A DNA stretch of 64,000 nt, from positions 372,001 to 436,000 of the forward strand of contig JAXLYE010000006.1 in assembly GCA_046351595.1 (NCBI GenBank), given 5' to 3'. The stretch comes from JAXLYE01 sp046351595 (lineage in GTDB: Bacteria > Myxococcota_A > Polyangia > Palsa-1104 > JAEUJZ01). Below, in pieces: positions 19,895-27,845 of this stretch (its first letter is position 1; each line of letters opens with the position of its first letter). A program made the position numbers and the translations under genes. The notes below the pieces were generated by a model. It made no database searches and had not been told where the DNA came from. It saw only the letters and a program-made list of their open reading frames with translations.

Positions 19895-20431
19895 TTACAG
19901 GCCCGTCTTCTGCTCGTAGTACGTCTCCAAGGCGTCGAGCATGGTGTTGAAGCCGAGCGCCTTCATCTCGTCTTCCGCGTCGCGCGCGCTCCAGCCCTGG
20001 TTGAACACGCGGTGCAGAGCGATGACGACACCGGTGCGGTCCATTCCTTTTGCGCAGTGGACGAAGACCGGGTAGTTCCGCTTCTCGTTCAGGATTGAAA
20101 GGGTTTCCGTCATCTGGTCATTGTCCGGGGTGCTCAGGCCCGACATCGGCATCGACACCTGGGTCATCCCGAGCTGGGCCAGGATGCGGCGCTCATTCTC
20201 GATCGCGCCGGCGTCATCCTCGAGGTTGAGGATGGTGCGCACGCCCATCTGGGACAGCCGGGTCAGACCGCCCTCGTCGGGTCGCGCGCCGCGGTACAGG
20301 CCCTCGGAGACGTGCACGAAGTTCGCGGTCGGATCCGCGGAGCGGTTGACCGGGACCTGCGTACACGCCGACACCACCACCGTCGCAGCCGTCGCAGCCG
20401 TTATCGAGATGTAGCGGAGGATGCTGTTCAT
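19895..20431 (-). CDS. Exported dual-specificity/tyrosine phosphatase-like lipoprotein
   Basis: The 178-residue protein carries the Cys-x5-Arg phosphatase loop VHCAKGMDRTG (124-134; Cys126, Arg132) and the upstream acid-bearing segment typical of Siw14/DSP-like phosphatases (YRGARPDEGGLTRLSQMGVRTILNLED). The N terminus MNSILRYISITAATAATVVVSAC looks like a lipoprotein signal with Cys23, so the enzyme would act outside the cytoplasm, on phosphotyrosine, phosphoinositides or polyphosphates. The ATG at 20431 has GGGGAGA upstream; an upstream ATG would add eight residues before the signal and is less likely. It lies between two other lipoprotein genes on the same strand. Confidence 0.82.
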   Translation of the reverse strand: MNSILRYISITAATAATVVVSACTQVPVNRSADPTANFVHVSEGLYRGARPDEGGLTRLSQMGVRTILNLEDDAGAIENERRILAQLGMTQVSMPMSGLSTPDNDQMTETLSILNEKRNYPVFVHCAKGMDRTGVVIALHRVFNQGWSARDAEDEMKALGFNTMLDALETYYEQKTGL

Positions 20432-20481
20432 CTTGTCTCCCCTTCCCATCTGCAACCTAAGCCTGCCGGCTCAGCGAGCAA

Positions 20482-20626
20482 GGGGAGTCCCCGAACTTCT
20501 CCCAGATTTTTGATCAAAAGGAGTATTCACAGAATCCTCCAGGAGGGTTCCAGGAAGGCTACCGGAGGACCCAGTTCGTGATTAAATTAGAATATTAAGG
20601 AGGAATCGACCAAATCTGGGGACTCC
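20482..20626. repeat. Interrupted inverted repeat in an AT-rich spacer
   Basis: The right arm AAATCTGGGGACTCC (20612-20626) is the reverse complement of a left arm split by 11 bases: GGAGTCCCC (20484-20492), then AGATTT from 20504. GGGGAGTCCCC at 20482-20492 is itself a palindrome. The roughly 100 bases between the arms are unusually AT-rich for this genome. The element sits between the TPR lipoprotein gene and the phosphatase gene, both on the minus strand, and may act as a terminator or regulatory hairpin. Confidence 0.45.
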
Positions 20627-20636
20627 GGCACGTTCC

Positions 20637-21830
20637 CTAGGGAGGGGGCGCATCCGGAGGCGGCGAGCCGACCTGCTGGCTGAGGCGCTGCTGCTCGGCG
20701 ATGGTGTCCTGAACCGAGCGGAACCCCTGCTGATACTTGCGGTTCGACGGCTCCAGCCGCAGCGCCTGCTCGTACTCACGCTGCGCGGCCGGCAGATCGC
20801 CGACGGCCTCCAGCGTGACCGCCAGGTTGTAGTGCAGCGCGGCGCTGCCCGGCTCGATCGTCAGGCCCTGGGAGAACTCCTTCTGCGCCTGCTCCCAGGC
20901 GTTGGCCTTGACGAACTCCAGGCCGCGCTTGAGGTGCGGGTTGCTGCCGCGCGCAAACTCGATGACCTTGGTGTAGCGCGTCGGCACGATGTGCGGTACA
21001 AAGTGCGAAGGGAGCTCGCGCGCGAAGAAGCTGGTGAAGGACTCCGGAGGCGGCAGATCGCGCATCAGGTACGCGGTGCGCGTGATCCCGAGCTGGCTGT
21101 GATAGCGCGGCGCATCGGGCTGCGGTCCGACGTAGATCTTGGCCGCGGACGAGAGCGCGATCTGCCGCGTGAACACGACGCCCAGGCCCTCGAGGCGCAC
21201 CAGCTTGAGCGTCACCTGCAGCTCGGCCTTGCGGACGACGAACGGGAAGGGCCGCGTGATCATCACCGGAGGAGGAGGCGGCGGCGCGACCACGACGGGC
21301 GGCGGCGGGGGCGGCGGCCGGTGCCGCGGCCGGTTGGGGTGCGGCGGCGGCACGGCCGGCGGTGGCGCGACCACGACGGGCGGCGGCGCGACGATGACCG
21401 GTGCGGGCGGCGCCGGCACGGGCACCTCCAGCATGTCGACGCCGCGCTCCTCGCTGAAGCGCAGGTAGTCGAGCTCGCCGAGCAGCACCGCGTCGACGCC
21501 GAGCGAGCGCCCGGCGCCCTGCAGACCGGCCGGCTCGAACAGCGCCCCCGGCGGCAGGTTCAGCTCGCGCGAGAGCTGCCCCGGCTCCGAGCGGTCGACG
21601 ACGGTGAAGTAGCCGTTGGCCGCCAGCTGCTCGACCAGCGCGGCGCCAGCCTCGCGGCCGAGCTGCGGCGGGACGTCGGGCCCCTCGCGCAGCCCGATGA
21701 CCGCGACCTTGTGGATGCCCGAGATGTCCGCCTCGGCGGGACGGAGCATGGGGACGCGGACCACCAGGTTGCCGCAGGCCAGCAACAAGGCGCTTGCCAG
21801 CACGCACAGAGTCGCGAACGGGTTCCTCAT
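20637..21830 (-). CDS. Lipoprotein with CsgG-like N-terminal region and C-terminal TPR
   Basis: The 397-residue protein has a lipobox (LLLAC, Cys19). The region 35-115 (IHKVAVIGLREGPDVPPQLGR...LVEQLAANGYFTVVDR, ...GVDAVLLGELDYL) has the look of CsgG/LpoB-like outer-membrane lipoproteins, which assemble a secretion pore or activate cell-wall enzymes. A proline/valine-rich linker (about 130-190) follows, then a second beta-rich region (VTLKLVRLEGLGVVFTRQIAL) and two TPR-like repeats (EFVKANAWEQAQKEFSQGL, YNLAVTLEAVGDLPAAQREY). The ATG at 21830 has GGGAGGG about 10 bases upstream. The CsgG comparison is by pattern only. Confidence 0.7.
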   Translation of the reverse strand: MRNPFATLCVLASALLLACGNLVVRVPMLRPAEADISGIHKVAVIGLREGPDVPPQLGREAGAALVEQLAANGYFTVVDRSEPGQLSRELNLPPGALFEPAGLQGAGRSLGVDAVLLGELDYLRFSEERGVDMLEVPVPAPPAPVIVAPPPVVVAPPPAVPPPHPNRPRHRPPPPPPPVVVAPPPPPPVMITRPFPFVVRKAELQVTLKLVRLEGLGVVFTRQIALSSAAKIYVGPQPDAPRYHSQLGITRTAYLMRDLPPPESFTSFFARELPSHFVPHIVPTRYTKVIEFARGSNPHLKRGLEFVKANAWEQAQKEFSQGLTIEPGSAALHYNLAVTLEAVGDLPAAQREYEQALRLEPSNRKYQQGFRSVQDTIAEQQRLSQQVGSPPPDAPPP

Positions 21831-22185
21831 TGCAGCGCGCACCCTCCCATGGATCCCCGCACCGTGGCTCGGCGCTCGGCGGAATCCGTCCACATCATAG
21901 AGCGCTTGCGCGGCAACGAACAGTACCTGCGCAGCGAGCGTGTCGTACTTCACACTGTGCGGTCCTGCCCTCAATGCGTATCTGCAGGGCGTAATTCCGA
22001 TCCGTGCAATAACAGGTTCCTGAGCTGCCTGCGTTCGTGCTCCGGACGGTTCGCGGAGCCGGCGTACAAGCGCTCAGCCACGTTTCCTGGCGACATTCCT
22101 GAGTATGGACCGCCCGACTAGGGAGAGCCCGAGAATGATTGCCGCTGTGTTGTATGTGTCACAGGATGAAGGAGGGAACACGCAG
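21831..22185. other. Intergenic gap between divergent genes
   Basis: About 355 bases between the TPR lipoprotein gene (leftward) and the small reading frame plus receiver gene (rightward). It must hold promoters for both directions. I see no clear sigma-70-like pair, hairpin or tandem repeat. The ribosome site GAAGGAGGG near 22168-22176 belongs to the next small reading frame. Confidence 0.5.
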
Positions 22186-22344
22186 ATGAACACGCGGACC
22201 GATGCACGCGAACCGATGCACGCGACGCCAGCTGCAGCTCGTCGAGGAGACGCCGCCCTGGCTACCTGTTTCATTCGCCGTACCTACAGCCCAAAGGAGG
22301 CTACCGATGCCTGCATCAGCCTCTACGCTGGGAGCGCTCGATGA
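22186..22344 (+). CDS. Possible 52-residue leader reading frame upstream of receiver gene
   Basis: An ATG at 22186 follows a strong ribosome site (GAAGGAGGG, about nine bases away) and opens a 52-residue frame that overlaps the start of the receiver gene by 38 bases in another frame. The peptide (MNTRTDAREPMHATPAAARR...) matches no family I know. The quality of the ribosome site and the overlap suggest translational coupling to the receiver gene, but the frame may be fortuitous in GC-rich DNA. Confidence 0.35.
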   Translation: MNTRTDAREPMHATPAAARRGDAALATCFIRRTYSPKEATDACISLYAGSAR

Positions 22345-22957
22345 CCATGCTCCCTTGGGATATCTGGTGGAATACCTGGTCTTGACGGAGCCTCCCATGT
22401 TTCCTGGAAGTGTCCTTGCCTTGCGGCATCCCCTGCCTGCTTCCTCGTCGCCGCTGCAGCTGCAGGAGGGCGCGAGCATCCTGCTGGCCGAGAGCGATGA
22501 GGCGTTTGCGCGCGCCCTTGCCACCAGTCTGCGCGGCGCCGGCCACTGCGTGGATGTGGCGCGCAGCGGCCGCGAGGTGCTGCCGCTCATCGAGCTGTAT
22601 CGCCCCGATCTGCTGATCATGGATCTCGATATGGACATGGGTCTGGGCACGGACAGGAATCAAGACGCGGACCTGGCCATGCAGGATCTCAACGTGTTCA
22701 CCTGCGTGCGTCAGCTCAAGCGGATGCCGGGCAGGCAGGGCCCCCGCGTGCTCGCGCTGACTGCACACGGGCACCCCAGCGATCGGGTCCTGGCGCTGCA
22801 CGCAGGGTGCGATCGGCTGCTCTTCAAGCCGCTGCCGCCGGAGCGGCTCGTGCTCGAGGTCCAGGACCTGCTGGGGCGCAGCGCCACGTCACTGCCCGGC
22901 GAGCCGAGGCTCCCGCTGCTGGATCACGACCACGGTCGCGATCACGGCGCCACGTAG
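22307..22957 (+). CDS. Single-domain response regulator with N-terminal extension
   Basis: The 216-residue protein has a 55-residue leader of unknown role and then a receiver domain: acidic residues in LLAESDEA (60-67), phospho-acceptor Asp106 in LLIMDLDMDM, Thr152 in LALTAHG and Lys174 in LLFKPLPPE. A 20-residue insert (about 110-130) after the acceptor Asp is unusual for receivers. The C-terminal tail (LLDHDHGRDHGAT) is His/Asp-rich. No output domain follows, so it probably acts by protein contact. The ATG at 22307 is preceded by AAAGGAGG. Its 3' end overlaps the convergent propeller gene by 16 bases. Confidence 0.85.
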   Translation: MPASASTLGALDDHAPLGYLVEYLVLTEPPMFPGSVLALRHPLPASSSPLQLQEGASILLAESDEAFARALATSLRGAGHCVDVARSGREVLPLIELYRPDLLIMDLDMDMGLGTDRNQDADLAMQDLNVFTCVRQLKRMPGRQGPRVLALTAHGHPSDRVLALHAGCDRLLFKPLPPERLVLEVQDLLGRSATSLPGEPRLPLLDHDHGRDHGAT

Positions 22958-25248
22958 CGCAGGATCGTCCCGTCTTCGCCGACGGCCCAGACGTCTCGGC
23001 TGCTGCTCCCCCAGATCGACCACAGGTTGGACGAGGTGCCGCTGGCCTGCGCGCTCCAGGCGCTGCCGCTCCACTTCACGAGGGTGCCGGACTTGCCGCA
23101 CGCCCAGATGTTGCTCGCGTCGGTCCCCCACAGCCCGCGCATGTCAACGCCGGTGCTGAAGGCCGTGAAGTCCCAGCTGTTGCTGCCGAACCGGCCGATG
23201 CCGCCGAGCGTGTTCACAGCCCAGACGTTCGCCGGGTCCAGGCCCCAGACGTTGTTGATCAGCGGCGCGAACGCACCGGGCCCGGTCCAGCTGACCCCGT
23301 CCCACTTCTTCCACGAGGTCCAGCCCACCACCCAGATGTTGCTCGGATCACTGCCCCAGATTCCGTAGAAGCTGGCGCTGGCGTTCGTTCCCTTGAACAC
23401 GGACGCCCATGCGGTCCCGTTCCAGCGCAGGATCGACGTCGCGGTCGATACGGTGTATACGTTGCTCGGTCCGGAGCCCCAGACCGCGCGCAGGATCTCG
23501 GTGGTGTTGCTGGTCTGGCGCGACCACTGGCTGCCGTCCGAGCGCAGGATGGTGCCGCTCTCACCGACGGCCCAGATGTTGTTGGCATCCGCGGCGAAGA
23601 CGCCGTGCAGGATGACGCTGGTGCCGCTCGACTGCGGGCTCCAGGTGCTGCCGTTCCACTTCAGGATGACGCCGCCGTCCCCGACCGCCCAGGCGCTGCT
23701 CGTGCCGCTGCCCGTTACGCTGCGCAAAAAGGGAGTGAGCGCGGTCGCCTGCGGAGTGAACGAGCCGCCGCTCTGCTTGAGGAGGGTACCGCCCTGCCCC
23801 GCCACGTAGAGGACTCCGGACGGAGTGCCCCAGACCCCGCGCAGGTGCTTGCTCACTCCGGTCGGCTGCGCCGCCCACTGCGTGCCGTTCCAGCGCAGGA
23901 GGGTCCCGGCGTTGCCGACGGCCCAGACCGAGCTCGCGTCGCTGCCCCAGATGCCGCGCAGGGAGGCGGTGGTGCTGCTCTGCGCAGCGGTGATGGACCC
24001 GGCGCTGCCGTCGAGCAGGGTGCCGCCATCGCCGGCGATGAAGACGCGGGGGCCGCCAGCCGCCGCGATGCCCCAGACGGCGTACAGATCCTGCGTGGTG
24101 CCGCTCGGCCGCGGCGTGAGGCGGCTGTCCCCCGCGGCCAGGCCGCTCGTCAGGACGGTGCCGCCGCGGCCGACCAGCCACACACCACCGGCCGAGGCCC
24201 AGGCGCCGAGCAGGTCCTGCTGCGTGCCGCTCGGAGTCTGCGTGAACGTGGTGCCATTCCAGCGCAGCACGGTGCCGCCCGCGCCGACCGCCCAGAAGTC
24301 GGACGCCGAGGTGCCGTGCAGCGCGAACAGGTCCTGCGTGGTGCCGCTCTTGATCTCAGACCACGCGGCGCCGTTCCAGCGCCGCACGGTGCCGCCTTTT
24401 CCGACGGCAAATACGCTGTCGCTGGCCGTGCCCCAGACGGCGTACAGATCCTGCTCCGTGCCGCTCGGCTGCAGCGCCCAGGAGCTGCCGTCCCACCGCA
24501 GGATCATGCCGCCGCTGCCGACGGCCCAGATGTTGTCCGCGTCCGCGCCCCAGGTCGAGGACAGCAGGTTCCAGTCAAAAGGACACCAGATCCCCGGCGG
24601 ACAGAAGTCCTCGCGCAGGCGGACCCGCACCGTCATCGGGCCGGTGACCGCAAGACCGCAGCTGGCGCTGGCTCCGTACTGCGCGGCGCACGCCGTCCCC
24701 CACTCCGTCCGGAACGGGTTCCCGGTCTGCTGCGCGGTCAGGTTGACGGTGCTGCCGATCGGGAACTCGGCCTGGCAGGTGGCGCCGCAGGCGATGCCCG
24801 GCGGGTCGGAGCTTATGGTACCGGCGCCAGTCTTGGCGAGGGTGACCGTACAGAGCTTGTTCGGCAAAAGCTCCAGGTGTGCGTCCGCTTCAGAGTACGG
24901 AGTCGCCGCCGAGACGGCGGTGCTCAGCCGCGCCACCGCGACCTTGCAGCCGTCGCTGGACAGCGCGAACACGGTCAGCTCCAAGGTGCCGGCGCTGCTG
25001 GCAGCGAGCGGCAGGCGGACTCCGAACTGATCCAGCTGCTCGGTCCACGTCGTGTCCGACAGCGCGCTCTGGCCGTTGAGCACCGCGGACACTCGCAGCG
25101 CGGCGACGTCCGCGGGCAGCTCATGGACGCGGACCAGGAGCTCGATCCCGCTGGGGCCGGGACCGGGATCAGGTGTCTGTGATGAGCCACAGGAGGAACC
25201 AGAGAATGCGATCAGGAACAATAGGAGCTGTGAAAGGAGGCTCTTCAT
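22942..25248 (-). CDS. Large lipoprotein with WAVG-type beta-propeller repeats
   Basis: The 768-residue protein has a lipobox (FSGSSC, Cys20), a beta-rich N-terminal region (about 40-225, with a possible Cys-stapled module GIACGATCQAEF typical of Cys-rich bacterial repeats) and then at least a dozen repeats of about 40-45 residues built on the pattern WAVGxGGTxLRWNGxxW...SGT...LxxVWG (for example IWAVGSGGMILRWDGSSW and FWAVGAGGTVLRWNGTTF). These resemble Ycf48/BNR-like propeller blades, so one or two beta-propellers are expected on the cell surface or in the periplasm. The ATG at 25248 has AGGGAGA upstream. Myxobacteria carry many such lipoproteins; the ligand is unknown. Confidence 0.82.
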   Translation of the reverse strand: MKSLLSQLLLFLIAFSGSSCGSSQTPDPGPGPSGIELLVRVHELPADVAALRVSAVLNGQSALSDTTWTEQLDQFGVRLPLAASSAGTLELTVFALSSDGCKVAVARLSTAVSAATPYSEADAHLELLPNKLCTVTLAKTGAGTISSDPPGIACGATCQAEFPIGSTVNLTAQQTGNPFRTEWGTACAAQYGASASCGLAVTGPMTVRVRLREDFCPPGIWCPFDWNLLSSTWGADADNIWAVGSGGMILRWDGSSWALQPSGTEQDLYAVWGTASDSVFAVGKGGTVRRWNGAAWSEIKSGTTQDLFALHGTSASDFWAVGAGGTVLRWNGTTFTQTPSGTQQDLLGAWASAGGVWLVGRGGTVLTSGLAAGDSRLTPRPSGTTQDLYAVWGIAAAGGPRVFIAGDGGTLLDGSAGSITAAQSSTTASLRGIWGSDASSVWAVGNAGTLLRWNGTQWAAQPTGVSKHLRGVWGTPSGVLYVAGQGGTLLKQSGGSFTPQATALTPFLRSVTGSGTSSAWAVGDGGVILKWNGSTWSPQSSGTSVILHGVFAADANNIWAVGESGTILRSDGSQWSRQTSNTTEILRAVWGSGPSNVYTVSTATSILRWNGTAWASVFKGTNASASFYGIWGSDPSNIWVVGWTSWKKWDGVSWTGPGAFAPLINNVWGLDPANVWAVNTLGGIGRFGSNSWDFTAFSTGVDMRGLWGTDASNIWACGKSGTLVKWSGSAWSAQASGTSSNLWSIWGSSSRDVWAVGEDGTILRYVAP

Positions 25249-25326
25249 GACTGTCTCCCTGTAATATTTCATCCGGAATTCGTGAAAAGGAGTGTGTCTA
25301 GATGGCGCATGGACGGACGTGCGTAC

Positions 25327-26064
25327 CTAGAAGGTCGGCTCGTAGGTGTGCAGGCCCGGGGGCAGGCTCATGGCGCCGGGCGCCGCAGGCTGGCTGCCGC
25401 TGAGGCCCACGCCCAGGCCGATTCCCACCGCGCCCGCGACCACGACGCCCCCGACGATTGCCCACAGCCACCAGCGCTTGTAGAGCGGCGTGCGCTCCTT
25501 CTCCGCTGCGGCTCCGGCGGGCTCCGTCGTGACCGAACGCGCGAGCGGCTCCGCAGTCTTGCGCACCGCGGGCTGAGCCGATGCGGCGACCGGCGCTGCG
25601 GTCGGCGCTGGGCTCGGGGACGCTGTCGGCTGCGGCGAGCCGCCGGGCGACGGCAACGGCTCGGGGCTCGGCTCCCGCGGCGGCGCCGGTCCCGGCTGCA
25701 GCTCCTTGGTCGCCTCCTCCAGGTACTGGCGCGCGCGCGCTCGCTGCTCGGCCTCCTCCTGCGCCTGCGTCTCTAGGTAGCGGGAGTAATAGCGGACGGC
25801 ATCGGCGTAGTGGTGCAGCCGGTGGTGCAGCCGGCCGATGTTGTAGAGCAGGATGGGCACCGGCCGACGCTGATACGCGGTCTCGTAGGCCGCGAGCGCC
25901 TCGTCCAGGTTGCCGCTCCGCGACAGCTCGCGCGCCAGCGTGTACTGAGCGCGGCACAGATCGTCGCGCAGGCAGGCCTCGGGGTCGCTGGCGTCGGCGC
26001 GCACTGCAGCGGGAGACAGCGCAACGAGCAGCAGACCAAGCAACACAGCCGCGTTATTCCTCAT
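25327..26064 (-). CDS. TPR protein with C-terminal membrane anchor, kinase-linked
   Basis: The 245-residue protein has a signal peptide (MRNNAAVLLGLLLVALSPAAVRA), TPR-like helices (YTLARELSRSGNLDEALAAY, YNIGRLHHRLHHYADAVRYY), a Pro/Ser/Ala linker (about 123-180) and one hydrophobic segment (WWLWAIVGGVVVAGAVGIGLGVGL). The ATG at 26064 lies inside the 3' end of the upstream kinase gene (11-base overlap), so translation is probably coupled. Its layout matches the protein at 2612-3496. A periplasmic partner or sensor for the kinase is a reasonable inference. Confidence 0.8.
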   Translation of the reverse strand: MRNNAAVLLGLLLVALSPAAVRADASDPEACLRDDLCRAQYTLARELSRSGNLDEALAAYETAYQRRPVPILLYNIGRLHHRLHHYADAVRYYSRYLETQAQEEAEQRARARQYLEEATKELQPGPAPPREPSPEPLPSPGGSPQPTASPSPAPTAAPVAASAQPAVRKTAEPLARSVTTEPAGAAAEKERTPLYKRWWLWAIVGGVVVAGAVGIGLGVGLSGSQPAAPGAMSLPPGLHTYEPTF

Positions 26065-27445
26065 ATTCCATCTTTTCCGTCGACTCGGACGACTTCGCGG
26101 CGGCCGGTCGGGGCCTCCGCTTCGGCGCGGGGCGCACCGGCCTCTTGTCTGCTGCCGCCTCCTGTGGGTTCGGTGCAGCGGGCCTGACCGCCGCCGTGCG
26201 CGCCGGTTCCGGAACCGGGGCCGACGACGGAACGGGCGCCGGCAGCGCCAGGCCGCGCGCGGGCGCCGGAGCCACGTCCGCGCCGGGATCACGCGGCGGG
26301 CTCGCCGTATCAGGGCGCGGCAGCGTCGGAGCGCTCGCCCGCACGGGGCCCGAGCGGGCGGGCTGCCGCGCCACCCACCAGCGACCGAGCAGCGCCATCC
26401 CAAGCGCCAGCACCAGCACCAGCACCAGAGCGGCGCTGCCGATGCGCCGCACCGGCACGGAGCGCGCCGCGCGCAGCTCTCCCACGGAGGCGCTCGGGGT
26501 CTCGGGCATCGTCGGCAGGAACGCGTCCTGCGGGCTCGCGACCACGACCACGCTGCGCACCGGCCCCGGACGCAGCGAGCGCCGCGTCGGCGGCGGCGGC
26601 AACTGCGCCGAGAGCTCCGCCAGGCTCTCTGCGACCTCCGTCATGGCCGGCCGCGCGGAGGGCTCCTTGCTGAGCATCCGATCGACGAGCGCCGTCAGCG
26701 CTGGCGGCAGGTCGGAGGCGACGGTCGCCAGCGACGGCGGGTTCTGGTATAGGTGCGCCGCGATCAGCTCGCCCGAGCTCTGCTCGGTAAACGGCAGGCG
26801 CTGGGTGAGCATCTCGAACAACAGGATTCCCAGCGAGTACGTATCGCTCCGATCGGTAATCTGCTTGTTGCTGCGGCACTGCTCCGGAGACATATACTGC
26901 GGCGTCCCCATGATCACGTTGCTCTTCGTGCCGGGACGATCCAGGAGCTTCGCCAGGCCGAAGTCGAGCAGCTTGGTCCGCTCGCCGGTCGCACTCTCCA
27001 GATCCGCGACGATCATGATGTTGTCCGGCTTCAGGTCGCGGTGGACGATCCCCCGCTCGTGCGCGGCGCCGAGGGCGGCTGCGATCTGGCGGCAGAGGAA
27101 TATGCTCTCGGAGATGGTCAGCGGGTCGGCGCGGTGGACCATGCGCTCGCTCAGGCGCTCGCCCTCCAGGTACTCCATGACGATGTAGGCCGGCCCGTCG
27201 GGCGGCTGGCCATAGTCGAACACCTGCACGATGCCGGGGTGGCTGACGCGGTTGACGGCGCGCGCTTCGTTGATGAAGCGGTTGGCGATGTCCTTGTTCC
27301 GCGTGAGCTCGGGGTGCAGGACCTTGAGCGCGACGCGGCGCTCGATGGTTTCGTTGAGCGCTTCGTAGACGGCGCCCATCCCGCCTTCGCCGATCTTGCG
27401 GACGACGCGATAGGAGCCAAGGAGCGATCCTTCCGCAAGGCTCAT
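26054..27445 (-). CDS. Hanks-type Ser/Thr protein kinase, membrane-anchored
   Basis: The 463-residue protein has a complete kinase domain: GEGGMG (19-24), Lys41 in VALKV, HRDLKPDN (135-142), DFG (161-163), the activation segment GTPQYMSPEQ (180-189) and DTYSLGILLFEML. A single membrane segment (about 337-355) is followed by a Pro/Ala-rich C-terminal tail ending in basic KPVRPK-like and then Glu-rich sequence. The tail would lie outside the cytoplasm. All catalytic residues are present, so it should be active. The ATG at 27445 has no strong ribosome site. It overlaps the TPR gene and forms a two-gene operon with it. Confidence 0.92.
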   Translation of the reverse strand: MSLAEGSLLGSYRVVRKIGEGGMGAVYEALNETIERRVALKVLHPELTRNKDIANRFINEARAVNRVSHPGIVQVFDYGQPPDGPAYIVMEYLEGERLSERMVHRADPLTISESIFLCRQIAAALGAAHERGIVHRDLKPDNIMIVADLESATGERTKLLDFGLAKLLDRPGTKSNVIMGTPQYMSPEQCRSNKQITDRSDTYSLGILLFEMLTQRLPFTEQSSGELIAAHLYQNPPSLATVASDLPPALTALVDRMLSKEPSARPAMTEVAESLAELSAQLPPPPTRRSLRPGPVRSVVVVASPQDAFLPTMPETPSASVGELRAARSVPVRRIGSAALVLVLVLALGMALLGRWWVARQPARSGPVRASAPTLPRPDTASPPRDPGADVAPAPARGLALPAPVPSSAPVPEPARTAAVRPAAPNPQEAAADKRPVRPAPKRRPRPAAAKSSESTEKMEYEE

Positions 27446-27593
27446 GGGGCGATCACGGTAAAGAGGTACATGCCAGCGTCGGCGGATCCAAGTCTGGGCC
27501 GCCCACATCAGTTTACCCAGGACCGAGACATGCGGGCAATGCCGATGCGCGGCACCGGGCCGCGACCGCGCTGGACCTTCCGCGCGCTTCTTC

Positions 27594-27630
27594 TACATGC
27601 GCATTCCGCGCGGGTACATGCGCATTCCGC
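27594..27630. repeat. Two 16-bp direct repeats 21 bp apart upstream of the kinase gene
   Basis: TACATGCGCATTCCGC occurs at 27594-27609 and again at 27615-27630, with a weaker trace (CCTTCCGCACGC) after it. The 21-bp spacing is two helical turns. The pair lies about 150 bases upstream of the kinase start in the 400-base gap 27446-27845, which otherwise shows nothing I can name. A regulator site is possible. Confidence 0.45.
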
Positions 27631-27845
27631 ACGCGCCTTCCGCACGCACTGTCCCACCTTGCGCGCGCCTGTTTGCGCAGGAGTTCCCGTGCTTCCGCTC
27701 GATGCGTCCATCCTGCGCATCCGCGTCGCGCCGGCGCCCCGCGCTGCATCGGCCGCGCAGCAGAGGAACAGGGCCGCGACCGCCCGGGATCCGGGCTGTG
27801 TACAACGGCGGGCCAAATGTCGCGCCCGCACAATCGACAGAGTCC

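Noticed and set aside
27508..27833. Overlapping small frames in the gap upstream of the Ser/Thr kinase
   Set aside because: Several frames are open on both strands because of high GC; none has a ribosome site or a recognisable product.
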